A stretch of DNA of 64,000 bases from Mimachlamys varia (Eukaryota; Mollusca; Bivalvia; Pectinida; Pectinidae), in NCBI GenBank assembly GCA_947623455.1, contig OX392535.1, forward strand, positions 35,364,688 to 35,428,687. Direction: 5' to 3'. Below, piece after piece: positions 9,947 through 21,700 of the stretch (the stretch's first letter is position 1; every line of letters begins with the position of its first letter). Under the pieces are notes generated by a model. The model was not told the origin of the DNA. It made no database searches and saw only the letters and a program-made list of their open reading frames with translations. Position numbers and translations under genes: made by a program.

Positions 9947-10337
9947 TCCAGGTTCTTCCACATTTCTCTGAATACACAAAATTCAGAAAAGGAGTGACCA
10001 GCTTACAGTAACAAATATCCATTAACCATGTGTAATTTATTTTCCGAGAAATTAAGATTATTTATCATAGAATACTTCTCAAATTTGTGAAATGTACTTA
10101 TTTGATTACCGTAATTACCTCTGAGATTTTTTTTCAGGAATCCTTCCCACTGCTGAACATTAAAATACTTATACAGAAATTGAACCTGGGATGCTTTTTG
10201 TTGAGTAGGACGACACTTATCTTATTCTGAATGTCATATTGACCAACAGGAAAAATGGAACATCACATCATTAGTATTACAAGAAGTCCTGTAGTTATCA
10301 AAATCTGTAGATATTTCTTAATGTAACATATGTAACT

Positions 10338-10414
10338 GCAGAACTCAGAAATACCACTTAAAATCACTTGTTATCAATATAAATAAGTTATGATATCATC
10401 ATTGTTCTACTGCA
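10338..10414 (-). ncRNA. Box C/D snoRNA, family D copy 3
   Basis: Keeps the D-adjacent guide and D box exactly; C box AUGAUGA. The D' segment and one side of the stem have diverged, so the exact 5' end is uncertain by a few bases. Confidence 0.7.
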
Positions 10415-12794
10415 GTCAAGTCACAGCTAACATATGAAATAATCCCACTTTAAAGCAAATTTTTTAAAAAAACTCTTCCAAAGATTTTTTTTGTCAGAAT
10501 ACCGATTAGATGTAATAGCTTAATTTACTCTGCAGGTTTTCACAGAGAATTAAATAGATTATGAGATAAGTGTTTCAATAAACTTGTTATAAATGAAACC
10601 AAGTACTGTCTTTTTCGGATCAAATGACAATTTAGGTACCACAACAGCAAACATAAAAACGATTACAGTTATGTACAACACTAAAACAGCAATCATTATA
10701 GTACAGCATATAGTAATATATAAAAAAAAAACAAACAAAAATCCCTCAGCTACACCAAGAATCCAGTAACTCACCAACTCAGTTTTGTTATTATTAAAGA
10801 AGAACTGTGTTAAAACAAGATTATTATTTTATTGCTGTAAATATAAATATATAAATTAAGTGTCAGGAAGCTTTTACAAAGTATAAATGAAGTTTCTCTT
10901 TCCAATTAAGAAAATTTCCGCAATTTTCTGATAATGCAAATCGTGATCAGACTACATTAATGGTTTTAAGGTGAATTTTGGGCAGTTACAAGGGTCCTTC
11001 TGTAATTTCTGTTGTATTTTTCTCCCAAGATCAATGCAAATATCACTTTCTTTTCCCCAAAATCATGATTGTGTACACAATATTTTGCATGTGAAGAAAA
11101 GGTAGGGAAATCGCTGTTGATTGCAGGATTCTTTAGTCCAGACTAACTACTACGAGTCCAATTTAACAAGACAGACCTACTGCAGAATAAACACAGCAAT
11201 GTATTCTTCCATGAAAATATCAAGTTTCATCAACAACATTGCAAACTTTTCACACAAGCAAATTTTACAGGAAAATAGATACTTTATTTGAAGTGGAAAC
11301 AATAGATAATTTAAGGATTAAATCTGGAAAACAAACTCTCTACAATCAGTTGACAGCTATAATAAAGCTACACTTATTCTATATATGCTATTTTAAATCT
11401 GAAAACGTTGATGAAATCTAAATTGAGACTGCACCGAGTCCAGCAACGTGAAACAAGGAACAGTAAGCAGTGAGTGCCAAAAAAAAACCAAAAGGAAAGC
11501 GACAGAAATTAAAATAATTACAGCAACAACAACCAATCACCACATTAATAAGAAATCTATAAAAAAAAAAAGTAAAGTTTGGTTTCTGTTTGGGGGGATG
11601 TTTGTATGTTTGTTGACTTTTTTTCCTTAAACTTTTACATAAACAACAAAAAATAAAGTTAAATACAGAAAAAGGTAACCGTTTAAAACTGAAGAAGATC
11701 AGAGGTGTGCACAATGTAAAATGTATGTATGTACAACAAGAGGACAACTATTTCTGGATGCTACTCAGCTCTTTAGTCTAGAATCACAACGCAGAATATC
11801 ACACATAAAATTTGGCAAAGGATGGAAAATGAACATACTTCACTACTGCTCCGATGTGGATATTTCTTTACTTTATCAGTAAGAAGTATCATCTGAAACA
11901 ATTGTGCATCTTCGTGAAAGCATAGTCACAGAGTGAGCTTTTTGTGAAGTTATGACACTACAAACAACAGCATGTTGCATGCAATAGCCTCTCAGATATA
12001 AGGGTATTGGCGAGCATGCTTCTGTCCGAATACCATCAACTTCACAAAACCAAGCCCCAGTTCTTATCTATATATTTGTCTGAGCACTTTTTAAAAATAA
12101 AAACATGCTTAAAACTTGGTAAATTAATTAAAGATTTATAAAATCAAATTGGTTACATGTGTTTTAGCAGTACAATAACAGGATACCGGTTTACAATGTT
12201 AAGAATTCTAGTCTTGAAATAAGATCCAGTTATGCTCCATTTCAACACTTGCATTTTTTATAAATTGTTAAGTGGCAACGATTATAAAAATAAACAAATT
12301 GAATATAAAGAAGTACATATTGAACCAGGCACAATACACTAATTTAACGATAGATAAGAAGAAAAATATATCAAATATCATCAATGTAGATTTATAAAGT
12401 ATGTGAATTTCAAAATAATTTCATAACTAATCCTAACTTTGAATTGTATGTTGTACTAAAAATCAAATCACGGACAAAAAATCTTGCAACTGGTCTCTCA
12501 ACTTACAAACTTGGAACAGTTCATCAATTTTGTTTCAACATTTTGACAAAACATCATTGTCAGATGATATTGTAAATTGCAATCAAAGGGACAAAAATAT
12601 TGAAATTACATTGAAAAACAGACAAGTCGATAATTTCCAGCAAAAATTGCATTCAGCCATTTTGTAAAACAGCAAATGAGTGATTGGAAGGTCAACTTAC
12701 CTGATGCAGAAATGTTAATAGCACGCTAATTACAACAGAAAAGTTAAATAGACGTGTGCCAGGAGCTAGTCGGGTGTGTAAAAACTGTACAAAC
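10415..12794. other. Region between snoRNA array and UBAP2L exons; mostly no gene seen
   Basis: AT-rich. On the minus strand it should hold intron, 3' UTR or the last exons of UBAP2L, but I found no sequence resembling the conserved C-terminus of that family. The open frames at 10,559-10,777 and 11,418-11,747 are of low complexity and look random. A candidate small exon at 12,701-12,725 is listed separately. Confidence 0.4.
12701..12725 (-). other. Candidate 25-nt exon of UBAP2L
   Basis: Flanked on the minus strand by TTGTAATTAG upstream and GTAAGT downstream, and in phase with the preceding exon (would encode RAINISAS). There is no family similarity to support it. The alternative is read-through of the 12,795 donor, which gives a stop after 16 more codons near 12,745. 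Confidence 0.25.
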
Positions 12795-15700
12795 CTGTGT
12801 GTGGGACTTGCCATAGCCTGATCCAGGCATATCAGCGGCTCCCGGCACTGACGCAACAGATCCTGAAAGGTGAAATTAAACCATTTAGTCACAAATACAC
12901 TTGACTCTTCATCGTGAATCAATACAGGAAATAAACCTTTTTACATCTCTGGATATATTCCCAACATTTTTTCCAGGGCTGTTCCAGAATTAACCAAGTG
13001 GAAGGGGCGGGATGCATTTTTTCAGAAAACCCCACCACTCACGAAAAATTAAAAGACATAATAGAATAGTATACGGATTGCAGATCTGGGTTTAACCCCA
13101 CAACCCATGATATATTACAACAGGTGCCTCCCACCTCCCCACATGATTAATGATAGAATAGAATGAAATCTCATGGACTTTTGATGTCAAAAATGGAGAA
13201 TATGTAGACTTGATTAAGTCTACATATTCTCCATTTTTGACATCAAAAGTCCATGAGATTACACAACACTAAAATTTCATGAAACCGTTTCATTTCAGAG
13301 TTGACCTGAATATGATCATCTGACATGCTGAAGCTACAATAACATAATTAACAAAAATCTAATTCTGCAGCTATGGGGAAACCCCACCAGGATGTACCTG
13401 GCTATCTAATACTGTAACATGTTCTTTATCAAATATCCAATAGGAAACTACGTAATTTTATTATTTTTGGATTTTTTTTTTGTAAATAACACTCAGGACA
13501 ATGTCAGTGATACAATTACAGTGCACATTACAACTCCTGTGGATGATGGAAAAGGTATTTCTGTAGGTGATGGAGAAGATCTTTTTTATGATTTAAAAGT
13601 TATGGCCCTATGAACGCAGAAGAATTTGCGGGAATACTTGCACTCATCTGACTGTCTAAATAAAGAAAGATAATGGTGACCTAACCTACAGGAGCACATC
13701 TCCACAGGGTGGTGTAGTTATACTTCATGCTTCATTGGACAGGAAGACATAATTACCATGAGATTGATTGTCTGTACCTGATACTCCCGAAACCTTGTTT
13801 TGTGCTGGGTTGCCATACGTCGACTTGCTAAAGTCTGTTCCCTGTGTCAGATCTTCATATCCACCTACAGGCAACAAACAAAATGTCTTAAGAAGTTCCT
13901 CACTCTTGTATTGTGATTAGATATGGGACAAAACAATGCCAAATTGAAGTTCTCAAAGAATGAATTTCCTAAAAAGTAGCGATATAAGATATTTTTTCCA
14001 CTAGAATTGTAAGTTGGTACAGTCACAGCGTACAATACAGAAGCAGTGTTTCAAAATCAACGTCCATGTGGCTTACCTTTATTGCTGGCATATGCGTGTG
14101 ACGCACCATATGTTTTCTGGTATTGGGTGTTAGCTGTTGTACCAGCATGGGCTGTATTTGTTACTGGTGGAACCTACAAATAAGATATATATCAGTTAAT
14201 TATCCAATAGACATTTCATATGCACAGAGATGAAAACAGCCAATTGTGAAAAAGGAGGAAACCCACAATTTTAAGGGGATTTAATGGGAAATTAAAAGAA
14301 TTAACATTACAGCAAAATTATCAAAAAGGAGGATTTTCATCCCTGTAGGAGTTGAGACCAGTAATAGGTAGAATGATAGAGAATCAAATTTATCTTGTTC
14401 ACATTCTTTTCACTGATGATAGGAATATATATATATGTCATCAAAACTTTCCTAATCAGAAACAGTTCAACCACAGAAACTTTACTTTTATAGATATACA
14501 AGGTGGACACTTAACCAAAGGACAGATAAAGAGTGAAACATTATTGCAACCAAACAATACTTTCTTGCAGTTTCCCATTTGAACAGTTTGCCCATCATAG
14601 AAAGGTGATGAATCAATCCGAGATGAAAACAGCCAATTGTGAAAAAGGAGGAAACCCACATTTTTAAGGGGTTTTAATGGAAAATTAAAAGAATTAACAT
14701 TACAGCAAAATTATCAATAAGGAGGAATTCCTCCTTTTTTGAGGATTTTCATCCCTGTTCAATACTTGAACATAGTGAATGATTTGAATACCGGAAACAT
14801 AGTTGCAGGGTACTGGAATCCGGCCGACGGTAAGACCGAGGGGCCGTAGTAGTAGCCGTATGGGACATTGATGAAGTGTTGCTGCTGGTGAGCAGATTGT
14901 GTCGACTGTTGTTGGGAAGCAGGAATGGGCGACTGGGCATCCACTCTACCAATCTTGTTGTCTGCAGCTATAAACCAACAGTGAAACAGTGTTAGCTGGG
15001 GCTTATGTTTGCAACCCATATACAATGGTTGCTACTTCAATTCTAAAATCAAGTCTGAATATCTAAACACAGGATCTTGTCAAAAGTAACTACAAATCAA
15101 CTTAACATAAAAAAACTTAGATCATTTTAACAGAGAATGCTATATCAAATGCTGGGATCATTCTGGCTCATAACACCTATGGGAGAATTTGAGGGATTTT
15201 ATAGGATAAGCAAAATTTCTATGAGATTTTTCTGTATAAACTTAAAGGAATACAATTTTGAATATTTCACGAGATTTTCATGAAAGATATGGGTAAAAAT
15301 CCCCAAATCTCGCCCCAAAGTGATGCCTGCAAATGTATGAATACAGTTTAGATCTGTGAAGAAATAAATATATCCTAACTTTTTGTTTTGTTTTAATAGT
15401 TGATAATCATACAAGAGAATGCTGTTTAAAATTCGAAAGTATGGTAACATTAAAGTATGAATGCAACAAATATCATACACCACATACCAGAGTATGGCAC
15501 ATTTCCTAGTGTTGTCTGGTCTCGTCCTGTCATGGTAGTTGGCACTCCAAACCCCGTCATATCGTAATTGTAATTTGCCTGCAAAATTGCAACAAGGAAT
15601 TTAAACCACATCATTCCTGTTCCTTCTAAGCCAGTAAATTTTTCTTTTCCAGTGCTCAATCTACATGTGAGTCCCTAGTCCAGTGCTCATAAAATTATGA

Positions 15701-18700
15701 TGGGACTCAAAAACAAATTCTGGAAATGTTTCAATTTAACAATGTTAGACCCATTTTTTTCAGCAATGTGTACACAAAGGACCAATGAAAATAAATTGTA
15801 AATTGATCACTTCTTTTCCCTTTTAACAAAATAGAGGTCTATTAATATGCATATTTTGTCAATGATTTCATGACCTGAATGAGGGCTATTCCATATAAAT
15901 ATCTACCTGACCCCAGGACTTCAAAATAAATCACTTCTACCCATGGTTGGATTTCCTTCCTATTGCTTCTATGGGTGGTACGCCTTAACAAAACCTGGAG
16001 TCCTGGGGTGGGGTAGATATTTTATATTCTTCGTCTTATGTTTATATCAATGTATTGCAAGATCTGATTACTTATCAACAAATTCACTCACCAGAGTCGG
16101 CGGTAATCTCTGTTGGAGCTGAAGCTGAAGTTCATCTGTATAGCTTGCATACAGCGGCTGTTGCAATCCCTAATGCGAGTAAAAAGTAAAAAACAAATAA
16201 TACAATTGTTCAAAGCATTCATTTTCATTTCAAATGCAGAATTACTTTCATCACTGAAATACTTATATTTCTTGAGGACTCATAAATACTTTTAAATATC
16301 ATACCAAAACTAATTTCAATTTTTCCCACTTTAAAGAAATACCACAAAGAATGAACATTTGCCTAAGAATGACAGCTGACTTACAAAGTATGGTGGCATT
16401 GTTCCCTGTCCCATGATGTACTGGTGACCCAGCAATACACCTGGAGGCAAGCTTGGAGTGTTCTTTGTGGCTGAAAATAGAAAATATTTCATATAGACAA
16501 ACTTCAATAGTGGGTATCGACTGTATGTAGAGAGTCTTTTATGAACGAAGTGATATTTTCACTGTTCACATGCCAAATACTCAAAAAAGTTTCCTATTCT
16601 AACTCCAAACTTTCAAAGTCCTTCAGATTAACGATGTCATTTTCTAATTACAAACCTACTGTTTATCAGTACAATAATAGAAATGACCTTTGCTGTACAG
16701 AAAGCCACATTCCAGGGCTAGAATTTGAATACCACTAGTAAATTTGGGGCAACAATTTACTTAATTTTAACATGTCCATATATGCTAGTTCCAGTTTCCT
16801 GTATTTCTATTCAGCATGATAAGCAATATTAAATTTGGCTTGTCCAAAGGGATAGTGTATGTTAGAACAACCTTCCAAGTTGGATATTTCTCAGGCCGTC
16901 AAGCTACCCAGCCCTTATTGTCTAATCCTTCATTGGGTAACACAGTACTATGTATTTATTAAAAACTAATACCAATACAAATTTACATAATTTAACATGT
17001 ATATTAGCACATTCCTTGTCCATTTTAATTCTTTCACCATAGTGGGCCATAATGGAGTCAGCCACATCAATACATGGAAGAATCAAGATACGCAGCGGTG
17101 AATGTAGATAACCATATATACTCACTGCTCGTTGACGGAGCAGTCATGACTTTGGTGGATCCTACTGTAGTTGTTAATGCTATAGTAGATACGACAGCTG
17201 ATGGAGTAGTTGTTCCTGTCGCCAGTGATGTTGTTATTGTTGTCGTCGTCAAGTTACCCGTCGTTGTAGATGTGGAACTGTCGTACTGAAAAGAACCAAT
17301 CGCAAACACCGACACCGAGAACTTTATGGTTTGTGAACATACAAGTGTATCTTTTGTTTTTCCCCAAGCTGAACTTTATCTAGCTTATCTATAAAACCCA
17401 AAGATGTCTTATTGATTTCAACAATTATTAAATGGAAAGAATTTCCAAATCTCTTTTAGTCTTTTCATTAAGCAAGAACAGCTTCGTATTGACAACGGAA
17501 GTAGAATATTTTGATCTATAGTGCCCTTGCAAAAAGGAGAAGGTCTGCATTACAACATATTTTGTTAGGCATACTAGAGTTCTATTAAAATGAAAAGTTA
17601 AGTTCTAGCTTAATAGCAGATAATTCATTCGTGGAAGGATTAACAGTTAGTTTCTTTTCAAAATAATTTCAGTTCGGGTACAAGTTTCAGGATGATGCAT
17701 ATTTTGGTCCAATTTGATATGGAAGTTCGTAAATATGAAAGTATAGTTACTGGCCCAGATTGCTTGTTCCTTGCAAAATATTTTCATAGGCAAATAATGT
17801 TTCATTTTTAGGTATAACATAGTTGATATTTCCTACTGTGAAATGCAATCACTTGTTAAAGTTATAATAATCTGTCCAATCAGAAGGTAGAATTTAGTTG
17901 GGACAATCTGTTCATAGAAGCCAACGTTCACTGCTACTGGTAAGGAAAATGTTATAAACCAAATGTTTTTGGTTTCTCAATGAATAAGGAAATATTTGCA
18001 TAGCTCACCATACTGCTGAATTCAGCGAAATTTAATTCAACTACTGGTTTGGAGATATTTGGTGATTAAATCTATATTTGGCAGGAGTTCCTGCCAGCAG
18101 TAGGCAGGAGTTAAGCATAGACAATTACACGATTAGAATATTGGCCTTTGCCTAAATAATTGACAATATATGGTATTTGAGATATTTGCAAAATAGAAAT
18201 AAATACAAGAGGCCCAAGGGGCCTGCATAACTCAATTATTTTTAACCCATCTCGTATATGACCTTGACAGACAGTCAGGATCAAATCTATTTTAAATGGC
18301 AAACTGGTTTTACTCAAATGCATCATCTGTCATTTTTGGAAGATCTGATTACTTAAGATGTTATGAACACTCATTGAGGTATATGGATTACCTTTTTTTA
18401 ATATTCTAAATAATATGAAAAATACCAGCCAAATACCATGTTACAAGGCCTTTCAGTATTTCATGGGGAAGTTGTTAAAACATTTTGACCTATTCGAGAG
18501 TCAAAGTTGGGTATTTTGTTTTGTAAGCATTGTTCAGCTCCTTCCAAGGAATTTACAAGTCAAATATCAAATCTGTAAGCCTTTAGGTATTTCAAAAGAA
18601 GAAAATTTCAGATATAGGACAGAAAAGATGCCACATCATGGCAAAAGCTCACTGGGCCTCTTGTGTATCAGTTAAGTTTCTAGCAAAGCACTTATGTCCA

Positions 18701-21700
18701 TTTTTTTTTTTTAGATAATTTTGACACCTGGAAACACCCTAACCTGGCCCAACTTTCACAAATATTCTTGTAACAGGTATAATTGATATACAGTAGTAAA
18801 TCACACATGATCAATTTTAGATTCTGTTTACACTATGTATTTTGAAATCAATACCTGTGGAGATTGCCTGGTATCCAAAGACGAGTCTTTCACATTCATC
18901 TTTGACAAAGTTTCACTGATCTTATTAGCAGACACTCCAGACAGTGGCGATGTCTGTAACGTTGATGGCAAGCTGTTTTGATGTGGTGATGAACCATACC
19001 CCTGGGAGGTAGTGTACACCGACTGTGTCTGTGTTGCAGGTGTCGACAGTGCCGACTGACTGTCTCTTTGGTACGAAGTAGCACTAGACTGTGTGACAGA
19101 CGCCTGGAATGACGAACCTGCCTGAGAGTCCCGACTTCCGCTAGTTGGATACGACCCTGACTGGCTCACGTTGGCTTGAAATGAAGCAGACTGTGAGTCT
19201 CTACTAACACTTGTAGGGTAGGATCCAGCTTGCGAATCTCGGGCACCGTGATAAGATGATGAGTTTGTCTGTGGTTGATATGATGTGGTCTGTGATGAAT
19301 TGCCTTGATGATAGAGTGAGTTTTGATTGGAGTGAGATTGGTAAGAATTTGTGGCAGATGACTGATACAGATTGCCTTGATTTTGCTGGCTAGATCCACT
19401 GTAGGAGCCACTTCCACTCGAGTAAGAACTCGGATTCTGGAATGACGACCCAGCTGACTGTCCATAGTTCTGAAACTGGGTCTGACTGCTATGGAACTGA
19501 TTCTGGCCAGACTGATACTGGTTCTGTCCACTTTGGTACTGAGCCTGCCCACTAGGGAACTGGTTCTGACTAGTTTGATACTGATTTGAGCCAGACTGAT
19601 ACTGGTTCTGGTAAGACCCTGGCTGTGATGAGGATGAATGCGAGAATCCTGATGTACTTGAAAGTCCAGCTGAATTTGAAAGACCAGAATTATTTGTAAT
19701 TCCTGTGGAATTTGAAAGACCTGCTGCATTAGACAGTCCAGCTGAGTTTGACAGTCCAGCACTGCTTGAAAGCCCGGTGGCACTAGATCGACCAGAACTA
19801 GTGGATAGTCCCGTCTTTTGCGATGGATATGTTGTTGATGCATAACCTTGCGTAGATGGACTGTAAGAACTCAAGTTACTGGAATCTGGCTTGGATGTCG
19901 CCAAAGGTCCTGGAAATAACAAAGATCACAGTGCAAGTTCAAAGCTAAAACAATACAAGTTTTTTCTTCAAAGTTCTTAACATAACTTTAGTCTGTATAT
20001 CACACATTTATTTTTATGTCATCACTGTCAATCTAAGTGGTAAACCAATGTAGAAGAATTGGTCTATGAATTGGGCCACATCATTTCTGAAGTCTGCAGG
20101 CCTAATGGCAGGGGAAAATTCACAAAATCTATACTTAAGACACTGCTCATGTAAATTTCTAAAACACTAGTAAAATTAACCTGCACAAAAATATAATTGT
20201 GAACTAAAAATTACCAGATGCAAGGGAGCTGGATGATCCTGGATGCTGAGAGTTGATCATTGGACTGGATTTCCGGTCGGATTGAGATGGAGGGAAAGGA
20301 ATAGGCTCTGGTGGACTCATCTGAAACATTGGCAAAGGCAAATTATATACAAGTGTGATACACAGCATACAAGCAATTTCACACATTAAAGCATTAAATT
20401 CACAGCATGGAAAGAATTGGGATAAAGATTTATTGGATAATTATGCAATATTAATAGGTAAGGAAAATATAAGATTAGTTCTGAGGTTAGTAAGATTAAT
20501 TATTCAAATATATGATCCCAGTATTTCCTTGATACAAAACATTAAACTGCAGTCTTGTTAATAATGTAATTCTGTTATAAATTGAAGGCTATGGCAGATA
20601 TCTACCTTGTTCTGATTGCGTGATGCAGAGTCCTTCTTGGTAGGAGTGGTATAGGGGGAGGCATGGAAAATGTTGGTCCTGGGAGAGGTCTGGTCACCGC
20701 CCGACATAGCCGAGGTACTATTAGCGGGAGGCGTGGTCATTATGGAGGAGGAGATCACAGACTCGCTTGGCTTACTACTCACCTGCTGAGGGGGCAGGTG
20801 ACCACTTATCGTTGGAGTTGTACTGAAAATTAAGTTACAATCTCAGACAAAATAATTTGGGAGGTGTAAATGAAAAGTAAACATTTAATTGAAATCTTGA
20901 ACCACTTGAAGTTACAATTTAAGTTATAAAAGAAAGTTAAGGCAGATATCTCATGTACTGAAGATCACTGGAAATATGATGTTTAAAAAAAACTGTTTCC
21001 ATATATTGAATGCTAAACACTTAAATTACCTGCTAGCACCAGAACTTGTCAAATTGCTTGTCACAGATGGTTCTCCACCAAAACTAAATGGTGAAGAATT
21101 ATCAGATCCAAATTCCCAAGTTCCAAACTGGACATCTAACCTTGTTGTCATGTGTCCAGGCATTTCTACTGCAGAGGCTGGGATCTAAAACAAACATTCA
21201 GGTCACAGTTAGGAGTGAAGTTTTGTATGTTGCAAGTAGAAGATCTTAAACAAGGTTAAGACTTTTTAACCGTTGCAGTGATCAATCTACATGTGAGTCC
21301 CGAGTCCAGCACTCATAAATTATGAAAGGACTCAATACAAATTCTGGAAATACTTAGTGGGACCCATAGTTTTTGGTAATATTTACAAAAAGGACCCAAT
21401 GAAAATCAATTGTAAATTGATCACTGCTATTGTTTCAACTATAATTTTAAATAACCTTAAGTAATTATTTGCTGGGTTTTACTTTCAAGGATCACAATAT
21501 AATTGTAAGTAAATTTTGAGTATTTTGATATATTTCATGAATCCAATGGAGCACGAGGTAAATTTAACATAAACGTGAATTTACCTCGTGCTCCATTGGA
21601 TTTATGATCTCATAAACTAAACAAAATAAAAGGTTAATCCTTAAATAACTATAATGTAACCAAGTTGTTTTCAATAGAATTCGATTATATTTCGCTCAAC

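Larger units (their letters stand above)
420..10414 (-). other. Tandem array of 28 box C/D snoRNA genes
   Basis: Twenty-eight copies of 72-88 nt units lie on the minus strand, grouped as families A (14), B (4), C (7) and D (3). In the RNA sense each begins with a stem half, then a C box (RUGAUGA), and ends with a D box (CUGA) and the complementary stem half. Guide segments are invariant within a family while other internal segments drift, which is the pattern expected of functional guides. The spacers (about 100-500 nt) are partly duplicated with the units. No rRNA or tRNA gene and no convincing protein exon was found between copies. The array lies downstream of UBAP2L on the same strand, so the RNAs could come from introns of that transcript or from a separate noncoding host. 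Confidence 0.88.

Noticed and set aside
11418..11747. 109-codon minus-strand frame as the UBAP2L last exon
   Set aside because: Low-complexity Phe/Cys-rich translation with no match to the family's C-terminus and no supporting phase.
17074..17289. Plus-strand Val/Asp-rich frame
   Set aside because: Antisense shadow of the Thr/Ser-rich UBAP2L exon 17126-17285.
18828..19922. Stand-alone 364-residue gene
   Set aside because: It is the large S/Q/N-rich UBAP2L exon extended past both splice sites; the apparent Met start is intronic.
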